Shown one piece after another: positions 26,463 through 35,695 of a stretch of 64,000 bases of DNA. The position numbers and the translations under genes are program-made. The stretch comes from Paenibacillus agri (GTDB taxonomy: Bacteria; Bacillota; Bacilli; Paenibacillales; Paenibacillaceae). Position 1 is the stretch's first letter; each line of letters begins with the position of its first letter. Below the pieces are notes generated by a model. It had not been told where the DNA came from, did no database searches, and saw only the letters and a list, made by a program, of their open reading frames with translations. The stretch spans positions 59,354 to 123,353 of the forward strand of contig NZ_JABWCS010000200.1 in assembly GCF_013359945.1 (NCBI RefSeq), written 5' to 3'.

Positions 26463-27593
26463 ATGAATCGAAAGCAATATATCCGCGGCTTGTCCGCAGC
26501 CTGCCTGCTGGCCGTTCCGCTCACGCTCTCCGGCTGCAACTGGTTTGGTTCGGAATCTGCCGCAGTTGATCCGCCGCCAAGTGAGGTCGAAGCGCAGATG
26601 CTTCAGATCAGCGGGGATTCTACACTGGATTCCGGTGTGATGGGGCGAGTGACGGAAGAAGATACAGGCAACGTGGCAAGCAAGGATAAGAAGGCATCGG
26701 CCAAAGCCGATGGTCCGCGCACCACGGTATATCTGGAGGATGAACACGGCCTTCTCGCGCCGATCTCGCTCGCGCTTCCCAAGGGTGATAAGAATGACAA
26801 GGATGCCACTCTGAAGAACTCCCTTACCGCACTGGTAAGCAAAGGTCCGCTAGCAGCTTCGCTTCCGACAGGATTCCAAGGCGTACTGCCTGCCGGAACA
26901 GCTGTGAAGAACGTCACCGTTGATGCTGCAACGGGACTTGCCGTAGTCGAGTTCAATGATTCCTTCGGTTCCTATGAAGCCAGAGATGAGCGCAAGCTGC
27001 TGGAGGCGGTCACCTGGACGCTGACCGGACAGGACAATATCAAAGGCGTTCAGCTATGGGTAGACGGTAAAAAACTGACTGAAATGCCGCTCAAGGGTAC
27101 ACCGCTGGATCGCCCGCTCTCCCGCACCATGGGCATCAACCTGCCGAAACACAGCACGAATGTCATGAATTCCAGTGCGGTTACGGTTTATTTTTCCGCA
27201 GAATCGCCTGATGGTACTCAATATTATGTTCCGGTCACCCGTTTTGTAGACCCGGCGCAGGAGCCGCTTAAGGCAGCGCTGAATGAATTAATTACAGGTC
27301 CGGAATCAGACAACGGTCTGCAGATGGTGATGACGGAGGGAACGAAGCTGGATTCAGTGGATGCGGGCCAGAACGGTGTGGTTACTGTATCGCTGAGTGA
27401 CGATATGTTCGCTGATGCCAAGGACGTACCGGCGGAAATGCTGGAATCCGTCGTACTTACCGTCGCTCAGAATACAGAGGATTCCCTTGTACAGATTGTG
27501 ATGAACGGAAAGACTGCGGTGACTGGAACGGATCATGTGGATTACGGTAAGCCGGTTTCGGCCCCGGAATATGTGAACGACTTGCCGCTCTAA
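26463..27593 (+). CDS. gerM: GerM-type lipoprotein (spore germination/sporulation)
   Basis: GerM is a mother-cell lipoprotein needed for normal sporulation and germination in Bacillus. The 376-residue product has a signal ending in lipobox L-T-L-S-G-C, a low-complexity region, then two GerMN domains (about residues 85–205 and 240–355). Both show the pattern V-Y-x … P-V-T-R … L-K-A-A-L-N-E-L-I-x-G-P followed by beta strands. GAAAGGGG precedes the ATG. The order gerM, rph, rdgB is the same as in Bacillus subtilis, which supports the call. Confidence 0.93.
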   Translation: MNRKQYIRGLSAACLLAVPLTLSGCNWFGSESAAVDPPPSEVEAQMLQISGDSTLDSGVMGRVTEEDTGNVASKDKKASAKADGPRTTVYLEDEHGLLAPISLALPKGDKNDKDATLKNSLTALVSKGPLAASLPTGFQGVLPAGTAVKNVTVDAATGLAVVEFNDSFGSYEARDERKLLEAVTWTLTGQDNIKGVQLWVDGKKLTEMPLKGTPLDRPLSRTMGINLPKHSTNVMNSSAVTVYFSAESPDGTQYYVPVTRFVDPAQEPLKAALNELITGPESDNGLQMVMTEGTKLDSVDAGQNGVVTVSLSDDMFADAKDVPAEMLESVVLTVAQNTEDSLVQIVMNGKTAVTGTDHVDYGKPVSAPEYVNDLPL

Positions 27594-27756
27594 TCACTGA
27601 TTATGGCGGTCAAAAAGATGCTTTTGTGCCTGCTCTTTGGTAGAATAAAGGTTGCGCAAAAAACGTGCGCTTACACCCGCGGTTCAAACTGCGGGCAGGC
27701 GTATGGGGAAACGGCCAGGACAAACTTTTAGCTATTCGATGTAGGAGGCAGAAAAG

Positions 27757-28515
27757 ATGAGATCAAACGGGCGAAACGTCGACGAATTGCGTCACGTGAA
27801 GATAACGACCCAAGTAAATAAATATGCCGAGGGCTCTGTACTTATAGAGATGGGCGATACCAAGGTAATCTGTACAGCGACAGTGGAAGAGAAGGTTCCG
27901 CCCTTTCTGAAGGGGCAAGGCAAAGGCTGGGTAACCGCAGAGTATTCCATGCTCCCACGGGCAACCCAGACTCGTAACCAGCGGGAAGCCGCTCGGGGCA
28001 AGCTGACAGGCCGGACGATGGAGATCCAGCGGCTGATTGGCCGGGCACTGCGTTCCGTTGTGAATCTGCAGGCTTTAGGCGAGCGGAGCATCACACTGGA
28101 CTGTGATGTGATTCAGGCGGACGGGGGAACCCGGACCGCTTCGATCACAGGCGCGTTTGTAGCCATGGTGTTCGCCATCAACAAGCTGGCACAGGACCGC
28201 AAATTGAGTCAATTCCCAGTCACAGATTACCTCGCAGCCATCAGTGTCGGAGTTGTGGGTGATAAAGCTCTGCTTGACTTGAACTATGAAGAGGATTCCA
28301 AAGCGAAAGTCGATATGAATGTCGTTATGACCGGCGCCGGTGCATTTGTGGAACTGCAAGGCACTGGTGAAGACAGACCGTTCACACGCCAGGAGCTGGA
28401 TCAGCTGTTAGAGCTTGGCGAGAAGGGGGTTTACGAGCTCATTGCCGCACAGAAAGAAGTTCTGGGCGAGGTCGCTCTGAAAATCCAATCGGGTCAGCCG
28501 GGTCAGGAGGTCTAG
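27757..28515 (+). CDS. rph: Ribonuclease PH
   Basis: RNase PH trims the 3' ends of tRNA precursors using phosphate. The 252-residue protein has the expected length and motifs: [11 protein letters not shown] at the N-terminus, [36 protein letters not shown] split over the phosphate site, and [17 protein letters not shown] stands eight bases before the ATG. A CCCGCGGTT/AACTGCGGG hairpin lies in the 163-bp leader at about 27676–27695. Confidence 0.97.
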   Translation: MRSNGRNVDELRHVKITTQVNKYAEGSVLIEMGDTKVICTATVEEKVPPFLKGQGKGWVTAEYSMLPRATQTRNQREAARGKLTGRTMEIQRLIGRALRSVVNLQALGERSITLDCDVIQADGGTRTASITGAFVAMVFAINKLAQDRKLSQFPVTDYLAAISVGVVGDKALLDLNYEEDSKAKVDMNVVMTGAGAFVELQGTGEDRPFTRQELDQLLELGEKGVYELIAAQKEVLGEVALKIQSGQPGQEV

Positions 28516-28516
28516 T

Positions 28517-29158
28517 ATGAGCTCCGCTGGTGATATTCTTATTGTAGCTACGAAGAACAAAGGAAAACTGCGAGAATTCCAGCATGCCTTTGAGCCTCTG
28601 GGACTGACGGTCAAGAGCATGTATGATTATCCTGAGCTGCCTGATGTGGTAGAGGATGGCGAGACTTTTGCTGCGAATGCGTTCAAGAAGTCAAAGGCAG
28701 TGGGTGATGCCCTCGGGCTGCCTGTGCTTGCCGATGATTCCGGCCTATGCGTAGATGCGCTTGATGGCAGACCGGGTGTCTATTCTGCCCGTTATGCCGG
28801 TGAAGGCGCCACAGATTCGGATAATAATCTGAAGCTGCTCGGCGAACTGGAAGGGCTGAAGCAGGGGGAGGACACTGACCAACCGCTCTTGAGCACAGCC
28901 CGGTTCGTGTGTACCTTGTCGCTCTATGATCCGTCTACGGGGCAGGAGCTTACGGCAGAAGGATCAGTGGACGGCTGGATTACTTCCGAGCCATCAGGGG
29001 CCGGCGGCTTTGGTTATGATCCGCTGTTCTACCTGCCAGGGCATGAGAAGACAATGGCGGAGCTGACTCTGACCGAGAAGCAGGGCATCAGCCACCGGGG
29101 CGCAGCACTTCGAGCGCTGACCGAGAAGCTCGCGGCGCAAGGTGGCGTCCGGCCATAA
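28517..29158 (+). CDS. rdgB: XTP/dITP diphosphatase (RdgB/HAM1)
   Basis: RdgB removes non-canonical nucleotides such as dITP and XTP. The 213-residue protein begins with I-V-A-T-K-N-K-G-K-L-R-E-F, the substrate-binding motif. It also has the metal-binding D-D-S-G-L-C-V-D-A-L and G-R-P-G-V-Y-S-A-R-Y-A-G, and F-G-Y-D-P-L-F-Y, all typical. The AGGAGG site is inside the end of rph and only one base separates the two genes, so they are co-translated. Confidence 0.97.
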   Translation: MSSAGDILIVATKNKGKLREFQHAFEPLGLTVKSMYDYPELPDVVEDGETFAANAFKKSKAVGDALGLPVLADDSGLCVDALDGRPGVYSARYAGEGATDSDNNLKLLGELEGLKQGEDTDQPLLSTARFVCTLSLYDPSTGQELTAEGSVDGWITSEPSGAGGFGYDPLFYLPGHEKTMAELTLTEKQGISHRGAALRALTEKLAAQGGVRP

Positions 29159-29239
29159 AGGCTGATCGCTTCGTGTCAGCATAAGGCAGAAGCTAACAGG
29201 ATTTACAGCCTCCCCGTTTAGCGGGAGCTACGGGCGTAT

Positions 29240-29290
29240 AAATAAGCTTGCAGGACAAGGCGTGAGCCTTGGTTCTGCAAGCTTATTTTG
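29240..29290 (+). terminator. Intrinsic terminator of the gerM–rph–rdgB operon
   Basis: AAATAAGCTTGCAG pairs with CTGCAAGCTTATTT around an inner AAGGC/GCCTT arm. Confidence 0.85.
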
Positions 29291-29332
29291 CATTTATGAA
29301 AATCTTCAGTAATAAAGCGCATTTTAGAACAC

Positions 29333-29413
29333 CACGTAGCTTCGAAAATGACGTCCTCGTCTCAATAAGGTCTCTTTTATCGCCTAATAGTAGAAAATGC
29401 GCCCTTTGAGCTT
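29333..29413 (+). repeat. Dispersed repeat A, copy 3
   Basis: The landmarks are ACGTAGCTTCGAAAATGAC, GTCTCAATAAGG, CGCCTAATAGTAG, AAAATGCGCCC; it aligns along its length with 20808–20889. GCGCATTTT upstream and AAAATGCGC downstream also form an outer inverted repeat in this copy. Confidence 0.6.
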
Positions 29414-29511
29414 CCTTAGAACCTCCTTTGAATCATTCATTATCACAAAAGGTTAACTCTTCGGGTAAGAAATTTGCTGAAAGATAAATTTCGCTCGATA
29501 GGGCACGGGAA

Positions 29512-29698
29512 TAACGAGAATAGTTCCTGTTATTTTGGTTAAGTTCTTCTTTTTTTAAAAAAATAACTGGAAAAACTCCCGTTAATTTCTTCTGGTTTAC
29601 GCGTTCTACGGATAAAAGAGGTTTTTAACGGGAGAAAATCCAGTTATTTGGGATAAATAAGATAAACGAAAGACATTTAACGGTATATTTTCCTGCTA
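29512..29698 (-). repeat. Four-palindrome intergenic element, family B copy 2 (inverted)
   Basis: Four 21-bp units (TAAC … GTTA or GCTA) are centred at 29522, 29574, 29636 and 29688, with spacings 52, 62 and 52 bp. Read on the minus strand, units correspond in order to the four units at 21042–21225, with 20, 20, 20 and 19 of 21 positions identical. The element lies between two convergent operons. Confidence 0.87.
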
Positions 29699-30084
29699 TC
29701 CAAACGTCAAAATCACTTTATGCTCAAACGCGGGCTTAGACCAATATTCAGGCGAAGTGTGAAGTGTGGACTCCCAAATGTAGACTGTGGTCGCAGTGAC
29801 TCGCCTATCCCCTGGGTTCCACCGTCTCGGCTCGCCAGACTTAGGAATGCCCGGCTACAGATGTTTTGCTCAGATGCGCCAGATTCCCAAGCCACACTAA
29901 GCCATTTCAAGCTACTCAACTTACTCCAAACCCACCCACCCCGGATTTAGAGTTAAATTAAAACTGTCTATTCACTTCTTTCGAGTGAACGGGATTCCAT
30001 GAAAAGCAGAAGAAGCACCTGTTCAAGCTAGCAATCCTATACACCCACAATGGCCTAAAATCAGTCATGGTGTCTGAAGCCAGC
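29699..30084. other. Intergenic region behind the chitinase operon
   Basis: No gene is recognised; short open frames on both strands here lack family features. A TTCACT…AGTGAA hairpin sits near 29970–29990. No clear terminator for the chitinase operon was found. Confidence 0.45.
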
Positions 30085-32541
30085 TTAGAGCAGCTTCCAA
30101 AGTGCAGGGGTAGTAGCAGGCTCCCAGCCTGTCAGGGAAGTGTGGGGCTGGAGGCAGGTATACGTCTTGCCGCTGTAGGTGACGGTATCGCCTGCTTTGT
30201 AGGCAATCCCTACTGCCCAGGCTGTACCAGCAGGTGAAGGCGCCGGTGTAGGCGTAGTCGCTGGTGTCGGTGTCACCGTTGCAGTTGGCGCAGCTGTTGC
30301 AGTAGGTGAAGGGGTTGCAGTGACAGCAGGTGTTGCTGTCGGCGTCCCGCAAGCACTAATGAATTTCCAGACGCCATCCGGACCGCTGAGATCAGGACGG
30401 TCGCCCTGAGTCCACCATTTCGCTTCATACAGCGAGCCGTTGTAGGATACACGCTGGCCTTGCGTGTAGATTAAGGATGCATTCCAGGCTGCAGCCGTAC
30501 ACGACCCCGGCGTTGAAGTAGCGCTAGGTGTTGGCGTTGCGGTTGGTGTAATCGACGGTGCTGGGGTCGGTGTTGGTGTTGCTGTCGGTACAGTAGTTGG
30601 TATAGTTGTAGGTTTAGCTGTCGGTGTGGCAGAAGGTGTCGCTGTTGCTGTAGCCGTTGGTGTTGCTGTCGGTGCAGTAGTTGGTTTAGTTGTCGGTGTA
30701 GGTGCTGTTGTCGCAGAAGGCGTCGGTGTCGGCGTGACACCTCCGTACAGTTTGTCATACTCCTGCTGGGATGAGCTTCCGTTAAGCGTGACCCGTTGCG
30801 GGCCGCCGGAAAAATTCAGCTTCATCATCCCCGGAATGTCCAGGGTTGTTCCATTCGCGAGAGTCTGGCTGGCCGTACCGGTAATACGGTAGCGGTTGAA
30901 GTCCCAGGCGGTAGCGATTTGCTCCACAGTGCCTGCTCCCCAGGCGGAAGTCAGGGTGGTGGTGGTAGGCAAATCGAATTCCAGCTTCCAGCCGCCCGGA
31001 ATATCGGCGCCGGTGTTGTTTGTAATTTTCAGAGAGTAGGTATAGTTCGGATGATCATAGGATCCGCTGAAGTTGATGCTGAAGTTCTTCGGTGCTGGAA
31101 GCTGCGGCTTGGGAGGTCCGCCCGGCAGTGTAGCATTCTTGAGCTGATTATAGGCGTAATCGGTTAATGAGGTGCCATACGTGTAGGTGCCGTCCGCTTG
31201 TTGGGAATAGTCGCCGGTCAGCTCCCAGAACATCATTCCGCCGAGGCCCTTTTGTTTGATGTAATCAAGCTTGTAGCCAAGGGATTCCTGGTCTTCATAG
31301 GTCAAAAATATTTTCTTATCCGCATTGAAGAGGTAGGGCGTCTTGGTTACAGGATCGAAGTAGCGCTTGTTCGCCGGGTCCTTAAGCAGATTGAGAATGT
31401 GCCAGATCGGATTTGCTCCGGCAGGCTGCTCCGGCGCTGGATCATTCCAAATCCCATAATCGCCGTCCGCGCCTCCTCCGGTGGTCGGTGCCGTGCCGTA
31501 GAGGCCGGTGTTGTTGATACCGCCGCTTACATTCTTCCAGCCCCGTGAATAATAGGGAACACCAATCACGATTTTTTCCGGGGGCAGAGTGCCCAGGTAG
31601 TAGCGGACGGCCCAATCGGTGTTCAGGACGGGCGTCCCCAGAGCGGCGGTCTCCGTATCCCGGGAATCCGGGTACAGGGCGGAATGCGGTCCGACATAAC
31701 CGTTCCATGCGCCGTGAAAATCATAGGTCATGAGATTGGCCCAATCCAGATATTGATTAGCCTCTCCCAGATTCATGCCGCCGAGAATCCAGGAGGAAGC
31801 AGTGGCAGCGACAGTGAGATCATACTTTTGATTGTCCTGCGCGCCGGCTTGATCCAGCTTCTCCCGTAGCTTCTTCATAAGCAAAACGTAGTTGTTATAA
31901 TTCACGCCGCGCAGCGGTTCCGCTGCCCCAAAATCATTAGGATTTCCGGACTGCGCCGTTCCAGACGGATACTCCCAGTCGATATCCACGCCGTTGAATT
32001 GGTAGGTGCGCAGGAAGCTAATAACACTGTTCGCGAACGCTTCCCGTCCGGCTTCTGAATTGGCCATGTTGTAGAATCCACCGGAGCCTGCCCAGCCACC
32101 AACCGATATCAGGGTGCGGACATCCGGATAGAGATGCTTGAATTTGATAAGCTGGTTGAAATGACCTTTAAACGGAAGAGTGGTCAATTGTCCGGGGTAA
32201 TCCTTCTCAATGGCCGCTGTGCGGTCCATGAGTTCAATTGTATTCTGAGCGCTCACCTGGGCGAAGGCATAGTTAATATGGGTGATTTTGCCCCACGGAA
32301 TTTTATCAACAGTGTAAAAGCCTTTGTTCGCCTGGTCTCCCCATTCCGGGAAATAGGCGACAATCTTGCGGGGATGATCTGGAGCAGGTGGAACTGCGGA
32401 AGCATTCGCTCCCTCAGCCTGGGCAACGCTTTGTGATCCGGCACCGGCACCCGCATACAGAGGAATAAGCAGAATCAGGCTCAGAATAGCGGCGAGAAAA
32501 CGGGCGGGGAACGGATGCTTTGAACGTGCATTTGTTTTCAT
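30085..32541 (-). CDS. Secreted modular GH18 chitinase with two CBM5/12 modules (long form)
   Basis: This is a secreted chitinase of 818 residues. A signal peptide (about 1–40) is followed by a GH18 barrel (about 55–475) with the catalytic motif F-N-G-V-D-I-D-W-E-Y whose final Glu is the acid/base. Next is a beta-sandwich carbohydrate-binding module resembling CBM2 (about 490–600), a Thr/Pro/Ala linker, a CBM5/12 module (A-W-N-A-S-L-I-Y-T-Q-G-Q-R-V, residues K-W-W-T-Q-G), a second linker and a final CBM5/12 module ending E-P-A-T-T-P-A-L-W-K-L. It follows the other chitinase by 37 bp in one operon. The CBM2-like assignment is by general pattern only. Confidence 0.92.
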   Translation of the reverse strand: MKTNARSKHPFPARFLAAILSLILLIPLYAGAGAGSQSVAQAEGANASAVPPAPDHPRKIVAYFPEWGDQANKGFYTVDKIPWGKITHINYAFAQVSAQNTIELMDRTAAIEKDYPGQLTTLPFKGHFNQLIKFKHLYPDVRTLISVGGWAGSGGFYNMANSEAGREAFANSVISFLRTYQFNGVDIDWEYPSGTAQSGNPNDFGAAEPLRGVNYNNYVLLMKKLREKLDQAGAQDNQKYDLTVAATASSWILGGMNLGEANQYLDWANLMTYDFHGAWNGYVGPHSALYPDSRDTETAALGTPVLNTDWAVRYYLGTLPPEKIVIGVPYYSRGWKNVSGGINNTGLYGTAPTTGGGADGDYGIWNDPAPEQPAGANPIWHILNLLKDPANKRYFDPVTKTPYLFNADKKIFLTYEDQESLGYKLDYIKQKGLGGMMFWELTGDYSQQADGTYTYGTSLTDYAYNQLKNATLPGGPPKPQLPAPKNFSINFSGSYDHPNYTYSLKITNNTGADIPGGWKLEFDLPTTTTLTSAWGAGTVEQIATAWDFNRYRITGTASQTLANGTTLDIPGMMKLNFSGGPQRVTLNGSSSQQEYDKLYGGVTPTPTPSATTAPTPTTKPTTAPTATPTATATATPSATPTAKPTTIPTTVPTATPTPTPAPSITPTATPTPSATSTPGSCTAAAWNASLIYTQGQRVSYNGSLYEAKWWTQGDRPDLSGPDGVWKFISACGTPTATPAVTATPSPTATAAPTATVTPTPATTPTPAPSPAGTAWAVGIAYKAGDTVTYSGKTYTCLQPHTSLTGWEPATTPALWKLL
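30237..30346 (-). repeat. Low-complexity Thr/Pro/Ala linker repeats (chitinase 1, second linker)
   Basis: Short degenerate repeats encode P-T-P/A-T-x runs. A longer block of the same kind lies at about 30515–30740 (first linker) and similar blocks at 32730–32855 and 33010–33160 in the second chitinase. Such DNA is prone to slippage. Confidence 0.7.
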
Positions 32542-32578
32542 CGGGCATTCCTCCTTTGAACTCGGTCGTGTACTAAGA

Positions 32579-34510
32579 TTAGTTCAGTTTCCACAGGGCC
32601 GGTGTATTAGCTGGTTCCCAGCTTACAATGGAAGTGTGGGGCTGGAGGCAAGTATAGGATTTTCCGCTATAGCTGACCACATCACCGGCTTTGTACGCTA
32701 CACCTGCCGTCCAGGCGGAACCGCCCGGCGATACCGTTGGGCTTGGTGTAGGTGTAGCTGTCGGAGCTACTGTAGCTGTCGGCGTTGGTGTTGGAGCCAC
32801 GGTGGCTGTCGGCGTTGGCGCTACAGTTGCTGTTGGGCTAGCTGTCGGAGCGCCGCATGTGCTGATGAATTTCCATACACCATCAGGGCCGCTAAGATCG
32901 GGACGGTCACCTTGGGTCCACCATTTGGCCTCATAGAGCGATCCGTTGTAGGAAGCGCGCTGACCCTGGGTATAAATCGCTGTGGCACTCCAGGCTGCAG
33001 CGCATTGTCCCGGTGTAGTAGTCGGCGTAGGTGTTACAGTTGGTGTGGCCGTAGGTGTTACCGTTGCTGTTGGTGTTGCGGTGGCAGTTGGTGTTGCTGT
33101 TGGGGAAGGGGTTGGTGTTGTAGACGGTGTCGCTGTTGGGGAAGGGGTCGGCACGACGCCTCCGGACAGATCCGCGATAAGTTTGTTCTGCAGTGTTTTG
33201 TTACGGTCGCCGCTGACCTCCCAGAACATGGCGCCGGCCAGACCCTTGGATTTCAGGTAACTGGTTTTGTAGCTGAAGGACTCCACATCGTCATAGGTGA
33301 TGAAGATTCGGGTCGAAGGGTTATAGAGGTAAGGGACCTTGGCGGTATTGTTCCAATATCGGGTGTAGCCGTTCTTGTTAATATAGTTAGCTTCAAGGTC
33401 ATAGAAATCGTAGCTTCCGTTCTCCCAAGTGCCTGTGCCGGAAATGCCGGCCGATACCTGATATTGTCCATTGCCTGCACTCGGTGCTCCGCCGTAGCCG
33501 CGACCATAGAAGGGCATACCCATTACGAGTTTGCTGGCGGGCACGCCACTTGCCAAATGAGATGTAATTGCTTTGTCGATATTGTAATTCTGCGGATCGG
33601 TAAGTCCTGACGAGCCTGCTGCCGGATCGTAGTACAGCGGAGCATTATGACCGGTGGTTGGATTCCAGCTGCCGTTAAAGTCGTAGGTCATAATGTTGAT
33701 CCAGTCGACCACAGAGGCGATGCCAGCCATATCATTATTAGCTACATAAGACGGACCTGCGCCGGAGGCAATGGTCAGCAGATAGGTTTTGCCGTCTGCT
33801 TGCCCGGCAGCGTTCAGCTTCTCCCGTATTTTTTGCAGAAGCAGTACATAGTTCTCCCTATCCGCAGGACGAACACTATTGCCAGCCAGACCGCCGCTCA
33901 CCGGGTATTCCCAGTCGAGATCGACGCCGTCCATCTTGTATTTGCGAATGAAATCAACAGCGGAGTTAGCAAACACCTCACGGGTTGCCGCCGATGCTGC
34001 TACGTCCGAGAAGCGGTTCGACCAGGTCCAGCCGCCAACGGAAATGAGGGTTTTGAGGTTCGGATTGCGCTCTTTCAGCTTCCAGAGCTGCTTCAGGTTG
34101 CCTTTAATGGGATCATCCCATTTGTCATCCCCGAAGCTCTTTCCGGCATCGATCCAAGGATCGCCGAGAACAATCGTGCCGTTTGGAACATTTATAGTTT
34201 GAGCTTGTTCATTTTGACAGGTCCAGGTTACGGGATTCGGGCCGGTAGGGTCGGAATTGCCATGAATGCCATTCCAACAGATATCAGCGAACGCGTAGTT
34301 AATTACATTCATCTTGGTAGGGTCGATATCCGATACGTTATAATTGCGTGCATAGGCAGCCCACGAAGGATAATAACCAACTAGCTTGTAATCCTGTGCC
34401 GCATTGGCGGTTTTGATGTTTGCACCCAAAGCGGAGAAGAGGGTAACCAGAAGTGCTGCGACCATTCCGATGGCAAAGGTTTTGCGTGAGCTTTTTTTCT
34501 TGAATATCAT
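32579..34510 (-). CDS. Secreted modular GH18 chitinase with two CBM5/12 modules (short form)
   Basis: This is a second secreted chitinase of 643 residues. I start it at ATG 34510, with GGAGG ten bases upstream; a TTG eight codons earlier has no site. A signal peptide ending near A-N-A-A precedes a GH18 barrel with M-D-G-V-D-L-D-W-E-Y. Then come a Thr/Pro linker, a CBM5/12 module, a second linker and a second CBM5/12 module. It lacks the CBM2-like module of its neighbour. Its two CBM5/12 modules are nearly identical to those of the downstream enzyme, while the catalytic domains differ, so the tail modules were shared by duplication or gene conversion. Confidence 0.93.
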   Translation of the reverse strand: MIFKKKSSRKTFAIGMVAALLVTLFSALGANIKTANAAQDYKLVGYYPSWAAYARNYNVSDIDPTKMNVINYAFADICWNGIHGNSDPTGPNPVTWTCQNEQAQTINVPNGTIVLGDPWIDAGKSFGDDKWDDPIKGNLKQLWKLKERNPNLKTLISVGGWTWSNRFSDVAASAATREVFANSAVDFIRKYKMDGVDLDWEYPVSGGLAGNSVRPADRENYVLLLQKIREKLNAAGQADGKTYLLTIASGAGPSYVANNDMAGIASVVDWINIMTYDFNGSWNPTTGHNAPLYYDPAAGSSGLTDPQNYNIDKAITSHLASGVPASKLVMGMPFYGRGYGGAPSAGNGQYQVSAGISGTGTWENGSYDFYDLEANYINKNGYTRYWNNTAKVPYLYNPSTRIFITYDDVESFSYKTSYLKSKGLAGAMFWEVSGDRNKTLQNKLIADLSGGVVPTPSPTATPSTTPTPSPTATPTATATPTATVTPTATPTVTPTPTTTPGQCAAAWSATAIYTQGQRASYNGSLYEAKWWTQGDRPDLSGPDGVWKFISTCGAPTASPTATVAPTPTATVAPTPTPTATVAPTATPTPSPTVSPGGSAWTAGVAYKAGDVVSYSGKSYTCLQPHTSIVSWEPANTPALWKLN

Positions 34511-35262
34511 TGACGAACTACCTCCCTGGTTCAATGTTTGGATCGATACCCGTACAGCAAGAAGTTCTGGCGCTCACCCCCATCGTTTTAAAAGATTCAC
34601 CTTCACCCTGTTCATTTCTATCATTTAACAGGCTAATAGAATGTAGAAAGAGCCGCAAAATGATAGAGTAACCCAATTTGGTTTAATTGTGAGTGCTTCT
34701 TTTAACTCTGTGTGCTCAATGTCAATTTTCCTTACTTCTGGAATGTAACACGTCCTATAGGGGTTGGGATAATGCCAAGAAAGACTGAAAGGGATAGGGA
34801 AAGTTGAATTAGAAGGATGATTTACATATGAAGCGGTGAAGGTAATTTCTATTTTCGGTTAAGTTTTGTTAATATGCTAGGGATAAAATTACATAATAGA
34901 GGGATAAAATTTTCAAATATATGGACTAATGCTCATAAAAACCCTTTTATAATCTTCATACAATAGTCGTTTTTAGTAGTTCATGGTATGTTAGTTGCCC
35001 TTATAGGTTAATTAGTGTGCATTGATGTATACCTATTCTCACTTCAAAAGGCGATTGAAGGAATCTATTAGTCTATTTGTTTTGGATTTGTTGGTTTTTG
35101 GGCCTAAACCATCTTTTTCAGATGAAAGTGCAGATCGACACATATCCCCCGAGACGAAGAAATATATATCATATGTATGCCTTAGCGACTTTTTTTTCAA
35201 CGGATGCAACGCGCTGCCAATTTTTTCGTTATAGTAGTATACAGGGAAGGTGGTGGTACCCC
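34511..35262. other. Non-coding region between divergent chitinase and NfeD operons
   Basis: This 750-bp AT-rich stretch must hold promoters for both sides. On the minus strand a TTGACA occurs near 34722 without a good -10. I could not place either promoter convincingly. In-frame codons upstream of NfeD and a short open frame at 35022 look non-coding. Confidence 0.45.
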
Positions 35263-35682
35263 ATGGTCATTTGGGCTGTCTGGTTTATTGTAGCCGGTCT
35301 CCTGCTCGTTGTAGAAATGATGACGCTTACGTTTTATCTGCTTTGGCTATGTATTGGTGCTGTAGTCGGGGGTCTAGTCTCACTTATCGTGCCGGATGCT
35401 ATTCTGCTTCAGGTTGTGCTTGGCTCGCTGGTTGCCATTGGTTTGACTCTGTTCTCCAAGCCGATTGTGGCCAGGTTTCGCAGTTCCAGAGGATTCAAGG
35501 ATACAGGGACGGATATTGTCGGAAGACAGGGGATTGTTGTCGAGCCGATTGAACCGGGGCGTTATGGCCAGGTCAAGGTTGGCGGGGATACCTGGAGTGC
35601 ATCCTCGTCACAGGTGCTGGATAAAGATGAAGTTGTCAGGATCATTGGAAGAAGCAGTACCATTATTGAAGTAGAACGATAG
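35263..35682 (+). CDS. NfeD-family membrane protein
   Basis: NfeD proteins partner SPFH/flotillin-like scaffold proteins in membrane microdomains. The chosen ATG (35263) has AAGGTGG about nine bases upstream. The 139-residue product has two or three membrane segments at the N-terminus (W-F-I-V-A-G-L-L-L-V-V-E and following) and a C-terminal OB-fold with G-x-D-I-V-G-R-Q-G-I-V and V-K-V-G-G-D-T-W-S-A. This is the short NfeD form without protease domain. It sits 13 bp before the SPFH gene, the classic pair. Confidence 0.9.
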   Translation: MVIWAVWFIVAGLLLVVEMMTLTFYLLWLCIGAVVGGLVSLIVPDAILLQVVLGSLVAIGLTLFSKPIVARFRSSRGFKDTGTDIVGRQGIVVEPIEPGRYGQVKVGGDTWSASSSQVLDKDEVVRIIGRSSTIIEVER

Positions 35683-35695
35683 GGGGCATGTAAGG

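Noticed and set aside
29713..29950. Overlapping short open frames on both strands near 29.8 kb
   Set aside because: No ribosome-binding site or family pattern.
35022..35234. Open frame upstream of NfeD
   Set aside because: AT-rich, no ribosome-binding site, ends before the good NfeD start; treated as non-coding.
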